Counted from the first letter of the stretch, positions 34,768 through 46,284 are shown. The stretch is 64,000 nt of DNA from Codonopsis lanceolata (GCA_013146195.2 CM028382.1:6332767-6396766); one strand, 5' to 3'. Numbers and translations are program-made. The notes: generated by a model not told the origin, from the sequence alone.

Positions 34768-35970
34768 TTGAAGACTAGAACTGTCAAGGTGGGTTGGCGG
34801 GGCGAGTCAACCCATAACCCACTAAAACCCGCCATTTGGCGGTGCGGGGCGAGCCTGGAAAATGCCAACCCAACCAACCCACCATGGGTTGTAGGTTCAA
34901 CGGGTCAACCCACAAATTTAAACATTAATCAAACAACTAAAATCCCTTTATTGAAATGTTTAAATTAAAAACATATATTTGTCCCACCAATGAATAATCA
35001 TCGGATTACAGATTTGATGGCACAAAGTTTATTCTCAGCTTCCTGCAAGTAATGACATATTCTAATCCAAAACGAAATAACTAGAAATGGCAGTGGGAAA
35101 ATCAACTTAGTTCCCATTAGTATCTGTAAGTCTCAATTACAATCATAAGCATTCAACACCAACATTGTAGATTGATACATTAACTATGAAAATTGATTAA
35201 ACTAAACTAGTCATTCAAGGGCTCCAACATAAAAAAAAATTGCAACCCAAACTTCTGCATCAATATTCAATAGCAACATATTGTATAAAAATACAAAACT
35301 CATTGAATCAATAGCAAAAAGGGTTTTGAATAGCAAAAGAAACATAGTCAAAACAGGGGGAAAACAAAAAGGAAACAATATAAAAAAGAGTCTTGATTTC
35401 CGGTTCATCTATCAAAAACTTATAACTCCCAATTCAGATATTGCTAAATGCTAAATCCTTCCAAGATCAAGTGAAGTACTAATTGAAAAATTCACCACAG
35501 TAGTTACCAAAATATAAATTGCGAATTAAAAATTTATTGTTGTGCTTCAAAAGCTGCTTGAGTTGATTTTGAATTTTCTTTTAACATTCGGAAATGACAA
35601 CAATTTAAAGGATATGCTCACTAACCACTACTTTATTTGGTAACACATGCAAATTGACAATTGAGGATTTCAAGATCTGGAGAGAAAAGACTTCAAAGAA
35701 AATTAAGAGAGATGCAGAGAGACTGAGATAGTTTATCGTGGAGTGAGAAAGGTTGTTGTATAGCCATTGAAAATGAGAGAAATGCTGGTGACTCTTGTGA
35801 GGTGAGACTTGAGAGAGAAAGAGGCGGTGGCCGTTGAAGTAGACTGGTAGAGGGAGAGCGGCGGATTTGCGGTGATGACCGATGAAAGGAAGATTAGTGG
35901 TGCTGACTGGTGAGTGACATACATATGCATATATGTGTCGCGCGTGAGAGGGGAAAGATCTCGAAACATA

Positions 35971-36230
35971 CCAACGAGCTCTAGCTCAACTGGTACTGCC
36001 CACTTCTCCTAACGGAGAAGTCGGGTGTTCAAGTCTCACTAGAGACACCCTGGACTTTACAACTCTCAATAGAGAGGTCGGATGTTCAAGTCTTCTTAGA
36101 GACATCGTTGTTGTTCAAGTCTTACCCAAAGGCCCCATTTAGCCACTCACTTATTTTAACGAAGAGGTCTAGTGTTCAAAGCCTCACTAGAGACACCATT
36201 TGTTCGAGTCACACCAAAGGCATCATATAT
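35971..36230 (+). mobile_element. tRNA-derived SINE-like block
   Basis: A-box-like TAGCTCAACTGG (35982-35993) and B-box-like TGTTCAAGTCTC (36025-36036) have tRNA-like spacing. B-box-like copies recur near 36080 and 36173 with GAGACACC words, so part of the unit is repeated. No poly(A) end was found. Confidence 0.45.
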
Positions 36231-36249
36231 ATGTATATATATATATATA

Positions 36250-36484
36250 ACGCCGGCAGTGGCGGCAGCTCCACCACCACCAGAAAAGAAAGCCAGGGGC
36301 TCGTACTAGGCCGATACGAAATTGGGAAACTACTCGGTCACGAGAGCTTCGCGAAGGTCAACCACGCAGGGAATGTGAAAACGAACGAGAGCATTGCGAT
36401 TAAAAGTGATCGGCAAGAAGAAGATCATGAAAGGCGGTCTAATCGCGCATATCAAGCACAAGATCTCGATCCCGCATCACGTGC

Positions 36485-36487
<3 letters not shown>
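36250..36487 (+). pseudogene. CIPK (CBL-interacting protein kinase) N-terminal fragment
   Basis: The frame reads LVLGRYEIGKLLGHESFAKV, NHAGNVKTNESIAIK, then after a one-base shift KKKIMKGGLIAHIKHKISI and PHHVQIY. This is the start of a Ser/Thr kinase domain of the CIPK/SnRK3 family: glycine loop (GHGTFAKV in the family, here GHES, so the second glycine is lost), and the AIK lysine that binds ATP. Only subdomains I to about III are present, out of about 440 residues. Clean (TA)n tracts bound both sides. It cannot encode an active kinase. Confidence 0.75.

Positions 36488-36553
<66 letters not shown>
36488..36553. repeat. (TA)n microsatellite
   Basis: About 66 bp of TA abutting the CIPK fragment. 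Confidence 0.95.
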
Positions 36554-36556
<3 letters not shown>

Positions 36557-36936
36557 GAAGCCTTTCAAGGCATTTAAAATAATAATAAAAAATAAGGGTT
36601 GGGGTACGGTCTATATCCCCGCCAATCTTTTTTTATTTTTATTTTTTAAAAAGATCTCGAAACACTAAGAGTCGCCTTGGAGATACAGAAAGACTGTGAG
36701 ACAGGCCAAGGGTTTGAGATGTCGAGGGTATTCGATGTATATCTCAATATATCATACGTGTATTAGCAACTTGGAGATGACTGGTCAACCCGCGCCCAAC
36801 ACATAACTCGTGTGGGTTCGACCCGTTTAACCTACCTTTTTTGGGTTCATATTTTTTCAACCCAACCTACATTTTTTAGGTGGTGGGGTGGGCTGACCCA
36901 ACGGGTCCAACTCATTTTGACAGCTCTAATGAAGAC

Positions 36937-37163
36937 AGACTTTCAGATTCTTTGGGAGTAGTGTGTAGTACAATGCACCTACATTGTACTTCAAGCAGCT
37001 CCGCAAAATTTCAATCTTTTGATGTGAAAAACCTATTCTACCCTTAAATACTCCCTCTCTTTTGCCGTTGTCCACCCATTGGAGGGCATATTGGTACCTC
37101 AACCCTTCTTCATATCTGAAACCTCTCTTCCTCCTCCCAATTCTCTCATTCAACCGATCTAAA

Positions 37164-37206
<43 letters not shown>

Positions 37207-37208
37207 GA
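36937..37208. other. Probable continuation of the gypsy LTR, then (GA)n
   Basis: 36937-37164 has no frame of note. 37165-37202 is a (GA)n microsatellite of about 36 bp. Confidence 0.5.
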
Positions 37209-37881
37209 TGTGTTTAAAATTTACCTTGCAAGAACACAAGACTATTGTAGAATAGATATATGGTAGCAAGGGTCGAACCACAAAGATTTGAGTTTTGATT
37301 AAAGTAAATTCAACTAATCTAACAAAATAAAGCAATTAATAAAAAGTGGTTTTGATTTTATTAAAATAAACTAATTTAACAAAGCATATAAATATGAAAT
37401 AAGTCAAAGTTTGTAAAAATGCCTAGGATTTAGGTTTCACTTGTATATACATCTTATGTTCGTTTATCTTATGTATCAATCAATTATGGGTTCTATCGCT
37501 AGGTAAACGATTAGGACTTACTGGTTGAGAATTGCAACCCTTAGTACTCCGCTTTGGCTGTGCTTTCTTGGTCCGTCTACACAGTAATTAAGAGTCCATT
37601 AAGTGTCTTAGGAACTAAAGTGAAAAGGAACGAACTCTATTGCATTCCCTCACATAATGCAAACCTAGATCTACTCCTTAGCCTACGGTCGGGAATCAGA
37701 GAGACCTATTTATCAATTAGGTTGGCTAGTGTATGACTTATGCTGTTATGCATATGGTCGTGCAATTCATCATACCCAAGAGCCTACACATTCATTAACG
37801 CAACCATTATGCGATAACTTCAATGTAAACCAATGATAATCTAATATGATAAGAAATAAATAATTGAATAGAAATTAAATT
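37209..37881 (+). repeat. Second copy of the 8514-9679 solo-LTR-like family, right-truncated
   Basis: Starts TGTGTTTAAAATTTACCTTG and contains GCAAGGGTCGAACCACAAAG, then GGATTTAGGTTTCACTTGTA; the counterparts are at 8514, 8573 and 8755. It ends abruptly where the gypsy LTR remnant begins. Confidence 0.6.
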
Positions 37882-37995
37882 CATTAACGGCGTTTGTTTT
37901 ATCTTATCTAGGTTACCATCCAAACGAATAGGACCAGCCACCTTTGCTTCTTACGTGGACAAAACGACAAGGTCACCACATATTTTGCGTGATCA
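37882..37995 (+). repeat. 5' LTR remnant (U5 end)
   Basis: GGTTACCATCCAAACGAATA through GCGTGATCA is nearly identical to 48033-48118. The LTR start is missing, replaced by the repeat at 37209-37881. Confidence 0.8.
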
Positions 37996-37998
37996 GTT

Positions 37999-38016
37999 TG
38001 GTTCCGTTGCCGGGAA
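37999..38016 (+). promoter_or_regulatory. Primer-binding site of the gypsy element
   Basis: TGGTTCCGTTGCCGGGAA, three bases after the LTR end TGATCA, is close to the TGGCGCCGTTGCCGGGGA type of plant gypsy PBS. Confidence 0.7.
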
Positions 38017-38059
38017 GCGCTAAGTTTCTCAGCCACACCGTGTACACGAACAAGTAGAG

Positions 38060-39283
38060 ATGGTGAAATCCAAGAAGCAAGCCTCTAAAAACATCACACC
38101 CACTACGTCAAATCATCTGGAAAAGGAGCCCGCGGGGCATAACGAGGGAAGAGGTGAGAAGGGTCATGCTCTCTTGACAAGGCAAGACTCTGACCCCTCG
38201 GTACCCGAAGTGTCGACTAGAGCTCAGAGGAGGCTCGCAATGGCGAAACGAATCGCCAACGACAAGAACAAAGAGCCAGAGGCTGACCCCAGGGATGGTC
38301 GCTTCACAGATATCGAGTCCTCAAAAGCCCATGGGGAGGAAGAGTAACCCCCTACTAAAACAAAGAATCATATGACTCAAGATCAAATCGACAGAGAATA
38401 CACATATTGGGTGCACCAGCGAACCCTCTACACTAAGATACAAGAGGCCGAGGCCAGGATGCACGAGCTACGACAGGTGGCCCGAGTCCTTGATCCAGAG
38501 CCCGTGATCAACGTGCATAGCATACAAGCTCGCTCCAACCCAATCTGGCAAAGGGTGGGAGCAACGAAACCAAAAAAAAGCGAGGTTTACCACCAACGTC
38601 AAATCAAGGCTCGGAAAAAGAGTTGCCGCTGAGGGTTCGAGGATGAGCATCCATTCTCGCCTAAGGTTCCCCCTCGAAACAGAAAATCACTCGGCTCATA
38701 GCGAGGAAGGAGAATTTCAGCCATGGGCTCAGGCCTCAACCAACAAAGGTCCCTCCAAATCACCACACCCTTTCCGCCAACTCGCTAAGGAGCCTCGCCT
38801 GGGATCCCGAGTAAGAAATGTGGCCGAAGAAGAAATCGAGGACGCTCAGGCAAACATAGGGGCCAACGGGACGCCCACACAGGCGATAGGCTCAAGGCAC
38901 AAGGCAATAAACCCATGACGGATGCCGAGACAAAGGCATGGATGGAAAAATTGGAAGCTCGACAGAGTACTGGAACAAACGCAGGCATCAAAAAGATAAG
39001 AGGCCCTTTCATAAAGCAAATCAGGGAAGTGATAGTACCTTCAAAAGTAAAAATCTCATACTTTGAAGATTACAATGGGACCACGACTGCCTTGGATCAC
39101 GTGTTAGGATTCGAGCTAAAATGATCATCGCAACAAGACTCGATGACATATGGTGTTTAGTGTTTGCAGGGACCCTAAAAAAGCAGCCCCAACAGTGGTA
39201 CAATGGGCTAGCCTACGACTCCATCTCCTGTTGAGATGACTTTAAAGGGGCCTTCCTGAAAAATTTCACCTCGGCAGGTGCAC
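38060..39283 (+). pseudogene. gypsy gag, N-terminal part
   Basis: Starts at MVKSKKQASKNITPTTSNHL, a basic leader with a STRAQRRLAMAKRI segment. The coiled-coil-like DREYTYWVHQRTLYTKIQEA follows, then FIKQIREVIVPSKVKISYFE and DYNGTTTALDHV, the start of the retrotransposon gag domain (PF03732 type). KKQPQQWYNGLAYDSIS is its WxxxL core. Stops at 38345, 38630 and 39122 and frame changes break it. The solo LTR at 39284 interrupts it after the FTSAG motif; the rest continues at 41198. Confidence 0.8.
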
Positions 39284-41192
39284 TGTGATGGCCTGCACCT
39301 GGGTTGTCGGACCACCAATTACCACCTCGAGGCGTGAACCAACTCACAACAAACTCAATCCAAAATTAACTCCAAATTAAAACACGTGACTCGCAACGGA
39401 AGAGGTAAATAAATAATATTCTTCAAATATGGAATTATAATAGTTTTCCAAATAAAGCATCCTATAACTTGCAGCGGAAGAAACGAATAAGTAATATTTC
39501 TAAAAAATATCAATGTTTATACAAACGTACTTTGATTACAATTTATCGATGTCCAAAAATAATACATGAATGTTTTACTATCGAAGTAGAGCGCTCTAAT
39601 CTTATCTTTGCTTCATATATCAAACTTCTCGGTCTAGCTGCAATCTACGGGCGCATGCAAATGGGAAAGGGTGAGTTTAAGACTCAGTAAGGTTCTACCG
39701 ATCTCATGTATGCTATGCATGTATGCAGCAGTTCAAGATATGCTAATGTGGAACAGTTTTAAAGGCAATAATAACAAATTAGTCAATCAAGTCTCATTAC
39801 TACGTAGCTGGATCAAGTATTCGCCGTCCCACACCGGTAAATACAGTGACCTACCACTGAAATAAGATCTCATGCTCATATAAGTGCAATATAGAAACAC
39901 ATAGAATTCACCATTTGTTCACGGGGTCGAGATACATCTCCGACCAATCACTTCCGACCTTGCCACCCCCACTATTGTTGTTGAAGCTTGTTCTCTTGAC
40001 CAATCTCTTGTTCGGTTTATCAAACCAACCAATTATTCACAACCCAGGTACAAGTCATCACGAGGCTAGGTCCCTACAACCCTAGACACGTCGTGATACT
40101 TAACATATTATTCAATGGTGTTTTCCCCACTCGACCAAAGTGGAGAATTCGGTTCCGGGTCCGAGTAGGGTGCCGCTGCTAACTAGCACTGCTCTCCGCC
40201 ATGTGACCTAGTCAGAGGTTCCCCTACTCTCCCCATAATAAACTGTTCAATTGCACAATTGAAGACCATTCACACGAGCACTTCATGTTCGAAACTAGTG
40301 CCCAACAAGGCATTAACACATAAAGAATTCCAATGAGTTATAAAACAAACTCAATGTATTCACAAGCTACAAGTTCCAACTAGTACATATTTTTCTCATA
40401 CTCGTAAGTATCAAAGCACAACTTCAGCATGTTAACAACGTTCATAACATTACTTTCAACTATAAAGATCAAGTACACTCAGTCATGTTCACGAGCATGT
40501 AAATTATAATATCGTGTATCGTTACTAACAATAACCAATTAAACATACATGAGGAGTATTCCCCTTACCTTAAAATGAGATAATATGTGCTGATAAAATA
40601 CACCAAAAGTCTTCGAGTCAAACCCGTAACATCTACGATATCAAAATAATTGATCTTGGCTTAAATTACAAAACCCACTCACTGCTCATTTTCTCTTCGT
40701 TCCGAATAGCCAAGGAAATAGAAAGAAATGGTTACTGAATATGTTAACAAGATTATTTATACTAGTTGTAGAGATAAAAATCAAGCAAGTTGATGAGTCA
40801 CAATACCTCCGTTCACACTCTCTCATGCAGCCACCAAAGGAGTGATCAGTCCAATTGAATTTGTTTTATACGGCTTTAGTTATCAAGTTAGAAGGAATCC
40901 TTCATGTTGTTCATAAAAATCTACGACGGGTCCCACTACAATAAACTTACTAAGGAAGATTCACAATTAATTCGTACCAAACAACAAAGATTGATATTTT
41001 TTCCAACATAAAATAATGTTTTTAAGTAAAGTTAATACCTTGACTTAGTCAAATAAATTAAAATATTAATATACTTGTTAACTAAAATAATATATAAAGT
41101 CAACAAAATATAACTTTGGTCAAAATGATTAAAGTGTTTTCAAATTGATTTAATCCTAAAAATCAAAGTAGATAAAATATCGGGGTTTTACA
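39284..41192 (-). mobile_element. Solo LTR of a gypsy family, 1909 bp
   Basis: On the minus strand it starts TGTAAAACCCCGATATTTT and ends GGCCATCACA. It is flanked by TGCAC at 39279-39283 and 41193-41197. There is no PBS, PPT or coding sequence, so it is a solo LTR left by recombination between two LTRs. It is distantly related to the LTR at 1-1956 (shared GCACTGCTCTCCGCC block). Confidence 0.87.
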
Positions 41193-41197
41193 TGCAC

Positions 41198-41980
41198 TCC
41201 CCAAAAGCGAGACGGACCTGTCCAGTGTGAAACAAAAGCTCAGAGAAATAGTGCTCTCGTACATGTCCCGATTTAAGGAGGTCTTAGACCAAATATCGGA
41301 TATCCCTGATACCTCGGTAAGAATGTGCTTCGGAGCTGGCCTGCTGCGAGGAAATTGACGGATCGAGTTACTCATGAGACCTCGAGACACAATTGGGGAA
41401 ATGTTCCTAGCAGCACAGAGAATGACACTTTTGGATGGCGAGCAACCTATGACCGCTATGACCTCGCGACCAGTCACGTCTTCTTCAGGCGTAACTAACG
41501 TCGCCGAGTAGTCACTCGCCAAAGACAAGGGTCACAATGGCAAAGATCAAGGAAGGGCTCGACAAGTCGAGGTTCACCCTGCAAGGAAAAGGGAGGAGGA
41601 ACGAGGTGCAAAGTTCACCGGCGAAATCAGGGGCCCAAGACGAGACAACGAGTTAGAGGACTTTACCCCTCTCAATGCATCAAGAGAACACATCATGAAT
41701 GTTCTCCTGACGGAAAACAAGATACGACCACCATATCCCATGAAATCACCCCTCGAGACCCGAAATCCGAGAAAAAGATGCACCTTCCACAATGAGATCG
41801 GCCACTTAACGGAGGAATGCATCCATCTCAAAAGAGCTATACAGCGGGTCATCAACGAGGGAGATCGGAGATTCGAAGCACGAGAGCCAAACAATCGCAC
41901 CCCCGGACCGATGGCTCCGGGGGGTGACAATCGACAGCCAAATGAGAAACCAGTGGTCAACACCATCCGAGAAGAGGCTT
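41198..41980 (+). pseudogene. gypsy gag, C-terminal part with zinc knuckle
   Basis: Resumes with SETDLSSVKQKLREIVLSYM, SRFKEVLDQISDIPDTSVRM, completing the gag domain. Near 41780 comes the zinc knuckle CTFHNEIGHLTEECIHLK (C-x2-H..., the CxFHxxxGHxTxEC variant typical of Tat/Athila-type elements). It ends ...NTIREEA with a stop at 41980. Confidence 0.82.
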
Positions 41981-42015
41981 AGAGTATCGCACAATTAAAA
42001 AATGCGATCAATAGC

Positions 42016-42426
42016 TTGAACAACTCAGTCGACAGCATGATGGAAGAGGTCATTGAGCATGAAATAGTGTTCATAGATGCCGAACTAGCCGTTAATACAG
42101 CAGCTCGACAACATCCATTAACCTTGCAAATTGAGATCCACAACAGCCTCGTCAAAAGAGTGTTGGTGGATACATGCACAGGAAGAGACGTGATGTATTA
42201 CAAATGTTTTCTAGCACTAGGACTCTGCGATTCTCACCTCACGCCGAGCCGAATCCAATTGGAAGGATTCATAGGACATAAAATGTCAGCAAAAGGAACC
42301 GTAGCTCTCAAAGTTGACCTGGGGGAGGGAGACACTGCCAGAAGCGAAGAAATCAACTTCCTAGTCCTCGACCTCCCATCACCATATAACGCAATTCTCG
42401 ACACACCGTCTCAGGCAAAATTCTGA
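42016..42426 (+). pseudogene. gypsy aspartic protease with altered active site
   Basis: HPLTLQIEIHNSLVKRVLVD then TCTGRDVMYYKCFLALGL is the retropepsin strand, but the family motif DTGSS reads DTCTG. IQLEGFIGHKMSAKGTVALK and INFLVLDLPSPYNAILDTPS are the following conserved strands, the last normally YNxILGRPxL. The altered catalytic motif and the stop at 42424 argue against activity. Confidence 0.8.
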
Positions 42427-42898
42427 ATGGTCGTCTCCATGGCACACCAAAGGGTCAAATACATGACCTCGAGTGGGGTAGGAATCCTAAAAAATGACAT
42501 AAGAACTACGCTAGAATACCTCATAAACGAGAAGAGAGAGGCGGAAAAAAGAATGAAGAGGCCAGAAGGGGCCGAGCAGAGGGAGGACGAGCATGTTATC
42601 AAGCGAGCTAGAGGACTCAACGGAGAAATCTCCGCCCAATAGCAATCAAGGCGGGCCAGGGAGACCAGCCCGCACCAGGAAAAGGGACCTTCGACGGCCG
42701 AGGGCGAAAAAACTGAAATTGACAGCCTCGATATACGAGACCACTCGGTATTACAGCCTTTAGAGGATGTCGAAGAGGTCATCATCAACTTTAGCTACCC
42801 CGACCAAAAAATCAAAGTGGGGATGGAAATAGTAGGCGAGGAGCGGAGAGCAATCATTGAATTCTTAAGAAGTAACACAAACATCTTCGCGTGGAAAG
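42427..42898 (+). pseudogene. gypsy pol linker ending before the RT domain
   Basis: HQRVKYMTSSGVGILKNDIR corresponds to the KFPTPxGxGxxxGDQ segment after protease. KVGMEIVGEERRAIIEFLRS and NTNIFAWKAEE is the conserved region just before RT. At that point homology stops. Confidence 0.7.
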
Positions 42899-42990
42899 CC
42901 GAGGAGAGGCCAGACTCTAATGCCTTCAAAACCTCCTCGCCTAGCCGAGGAGAGGCCAGGCTCTAACGCCTTCAAAACCTCCTCGCCTTC
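42899..42990 (+). repeat. 47-bp tandem duplication at the pol deletion point
   Basis: GCCGAGGAGAGGCCAGACTC...CTCCTCGCCTA and GCCGAGGAGAGGCCAGGCTC...CTCCTCGCCTT, head to tail. It marks where sequence similarity to pol ends. Confidence 0.8.
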
Positions 42991-43195
42991 AAAACAAAAT
43001 AGAACAAAAGGAAGCACCTCGAAATACAAATAACACAAGCAAAAAATCAAGGAAAAGGAGGCACAACATTAATACCAAATAAAAACTACAAAAATTAATT
43101 ACAAAACATAAATTGTATCTTGTTCGAAACAACCCTACGGCACTACACTACTCCCTCATCTCCTCTTCACGAGCCGCCACTCGCTTGGATTCCCA
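42991..43195. other. Spacer between gypsy pol remnant and antisense frame
   Basis: A-rich, no frame, with an in-frame stop soon after the duplication. Confidence 0.4.
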
Positions 43196-46100
43196 CTACT
43201 GTTGAGATATCACATCTCGGCTGGTCTTCTGGCCTTCCAGCTCCTTCATGAGTCTGTCCCCGACATACCCAGTCTGAGAAGACGAAGAAACAGCCCCCGG
43301 CGCCGCATATAGGAGATAGCTCTCCTTGAACCAGATCCGCTTATGGGCCATCTGGGAAAACAAATTCCCCGCATAGGTATGAGCGGGTAACCATTCAGGA
43401 GCCTGGGCTGAGAGGTCTGCCACCTTTATCTCGCTAAGTTCGCTCTCATAAAAAAGAACAAGGGGAGAGACACCTCGGTACTCCGGGCCATACGAAGCGA
43501 GGTCAGCCAACTTTACTACCTCATGCAAAGGCACGCCGACCGCAATTGCAGCCCTGAAAGTCTGGATTCGGCTCCTCTCCATGTAATCCACAGCCTCTTC
43601 CTTGTATGCCTACGATCCCCAATATTTGTCCAAGACCTCCTCGCTATCAGGCTTCGAGGCCAGTTCAGTTTGCAAGCGACCATTCTCATTTGATAACCCC
43701 TCCAGCTTAGCCTCGAGATCATCCACGACTCCCTTCAGACGATCTCTTTCGTCGGCCCTTCCTTGCAGCACCTTCTCCCTCCCCATCCAGGCCGTCCTCT
43801 CAACACAAAGGTTTGAAAGTTCGTCCTTCTTGATCGATAGCTCGCCTTCAAGGGAGCCAATTTCTCGGTCTAGGACGAAAGCTCCCCCCTTACACTCGCC
43901 AAGTTCCGCTCCAGGGCCGACACGGATTCAGCAGCCTGACCTAATTTGGCATCGTACGAAGCAAGACAGATACCAAGCTGAAAGAACAAGTCAGACAATG
44001 AGCAACAAACGTTAAAACCAAAACGAAATACAAAAACCAGACTGGGTCTTCTTACCTCACTAATAGTCAACGCGCTAAGGTCATTTAGCTAGAACTCCTT
44101 AAGCGGATAAATCGTTTCCACGGACTCGGCGGGGACGCTCTGGGCCATCAACCTTCGACCATAACCGACAAAGGAAGGAGGGAATGAATTGGCCGACTTA
44201 CAGAGATGACCGAGAATGTAGTCATTGTCGTTAGCATCCTCGGCAGAAGGAGGGTTATCAAGGGTCGAGGCTAGAGCTATCTCGGTAGAAATCGAGGAAG
44301 GAGTGGTCTGGCCACAAGACGGGCCGAGCCTTTGTCTTTTGGGCCTTGGAGCATCAGGGACGGGCTGTTTGCTCTTCGCCTTGGGGGCCGTCGGAGATGG
44401 TACAACCGTCGCTTTTGAGGGATCCTCCAACACGCCGATAAACGGCAAGGACTCAAGATCGCCGCGAGCTAGAGCTCGCTCATGTGAGGCCTTCAACTCG
44501 GCCTCCCTCCTCTCCATCTCAGCCTTCTTTCGGGCCATGATAGCGTCGCGAGTAAAGCCCATATCTACAAGTAAAAAGACTCTCATCAGAAACCAAAAAG
44601 ACAAAAGTAAAACAGGACATACAAAAGACAAAATAAACAAGGCAGAAATAACAGTATTAACCTGGCACGGGGTAGCCAGGCCCATCTACACCCCTACACT
44701 CCGAACAATCCGAGCCAAACACCCATTCTCGATGAAGGGCCCAGTTATCTCAGCTTACATACTCAAAATCCGAGTAAGCCCTCTCAACCCCCTCGACGTC
44801 GGCAGCAGAAACCCTGAACTTGGACAACATGCCCTCATCCCCAACTATGGCTTTCCAGTTGTAGGAGCGAACCTGCTCCCCCTCCTGGTCGGCGGCACTT
44901 AGACTTTTGGTCTTCAAAAGGCCATGAGGTTTTCCTTCGGGAACCTCAAAATTCCATCCTCAGCTCGACTCAACCAGGATCACCTTCTCGGATCACCGAT
45001 GATCCTTATTCCCAAAACTGGCCAACAAGGGAAACCCTTGTGCATGCCTCAGAGCAGTTAACCGATTCATCGAAATACTAACCTTATAGTAGTAGCAGAA
45101 AAGTGAAAGGGTGAGCTAGAACCCTTTCGACCGAGTGCAAACTATGAAACTAACCAAGGCTCGGGTCAAATTAGGAGTCAGGTCCAATGGAACAGAGCTC
45201 GCCTGAGTCAAAAAATCACAAATAAAAGGATCGAGGGGAAGACGTAGCTCCGATGATTCAAAAAGACTTGAATAGAAACCCATATAACTGCGAAGACCGC
45301 GCAGCTCGGGAAGACCCAAGGCAGGATCTGGGACCGAACCCTGGAAAAAATCAGAGCCATAAACGTGAGACCACTCCTCTACATCGTGAGATCCTATCAT
45401 GTTTTCGAAAGGCCTCAAGAAACGAGGAGCCCTCTCGCCATCATTAACAGCTCGTCCAGACACAGAAGCCTCGAGCCCACTCGTCATTCTTCCACGCAGC
45501 CGACGATGCATAATCCTCTCAATTTGACGATAATGCAGAACTCTCTCCCTAGTGAAAAATTGAGTAATCAGACTTAGCGCAATACGATCTATGCCATCGA
45601 CACCCTCATAGGAGTACTAGAAGGGTAATCAGGAGCAGAAAAAACTTCATCACCAAACTTCCAATGCACGCTAACCTTCACTCCAAAGCTCGCAAAGAGG
45701 AACCTCGCTTGCCAAGGAGTAACTGCTACCCGCCTACCCTGGCACTGCCGGTACATGGGGCCCCCACGAAGAGACTTACCAAAAACTGACTCTAAAAATG
45801 GACCCTCGTCATTAGAATCCACTATGGGGACCGAGCACAAAGAAGAGGTACCCGAGCTCAAAGGGTCCACATTTTTCTCTACATAAATAGTGTTATCTAC
45901 GACTCTCTCCTCGACCAAACACGAACTCACATCAACACCCCTCTAGGCTGCGCCGCGAGGAATAGACTCAGCCTCGTTGTCACTTAACTGATCCTCCCTA
46001 AACTCGGCCTGGAGAAGAACCTCGACATCAGGGTTAGACTCAGCCTGAAGAGGAACCTCGACGCGAGGGCTGAGCTCGATCCGAAGATGAACTTCGGCAC

Positions 46101-46284
46101 GAGGGCTAATCACAGTGTGATGGGGGACCTCAGCATGAGAAAGGTCCTCGGCATAAGGAGATGAACCAGAGACACCCTCGGCCAAGGGGGAAACCCCGAC
46201 TAAATTACTAGGAAAATGAAGTAGATGGCTTCTAACTGACAGCGGTATACGAATAACCCTATTCCAGTAATCTATCAACTCCAT
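43196..46284 (-). pseudogene. Antisense additional ORF of a gypsy element (PF04195-like)
   Basis: The minus strand from the Met at 46284 encodes an acidic segment with VEVPLQAE-type repeats. The domain SYMGFYSSLFESSELRLPLD and PFICDFLTQASSVPLDLTPN is typical of the putative gypsy-type transposon domain PF04195, followed by a decayed stop before LTLSLFCYYYKVSIS. Then come a MARKKAEMERREAELKASHE charged helix with PRPKRQRLG, a coiled-coil-rich region, and near the end VDYMERSRIQTF-type and ASYGPEYRGVSPLVLFYESE segments ending at 43196. Several stops and frame shifts break it; some may be introns. Its function is unknown; such frames occur antisense in Tat-lineage elements. Confidence 0.65.

Larger units (their letters stand above)
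34776..36928. mobile_element. hAT-like element carrying a kinase gene fragment
   Basis: Ends TAGAACTGTCAAGGTGGGT and, inverted, TAGAGCTGTCAAAATGAGT are hAT-type inverted repeats. The flanks TTGAAGAC (34768-34775) and ATGAAGAC (36929-36936) match 7 of 8. Subterminal regions are rich in GGGTTGG/CCAACCC words. There is no transposase, so the element is non-autonomous. Its right half contains a SINE-like block, two (TA)n tracts and a CIPK fragment, inserted or captured. Confidence 0.7.

Noticed and set aside
36108..36249. Frame leading into the CIPK fragment as a complete gene start
   Set aside because: The upstream residues come from a SINE-like block and (TA)n; kinase similarity begins only near 36295.
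44225..44902. 225-codon plus-strand frame, among the longest in the window
   Set aside because: It is the reverse of the antisense ORF of the gypsy element; the minus-strand translation carries the family motifs.
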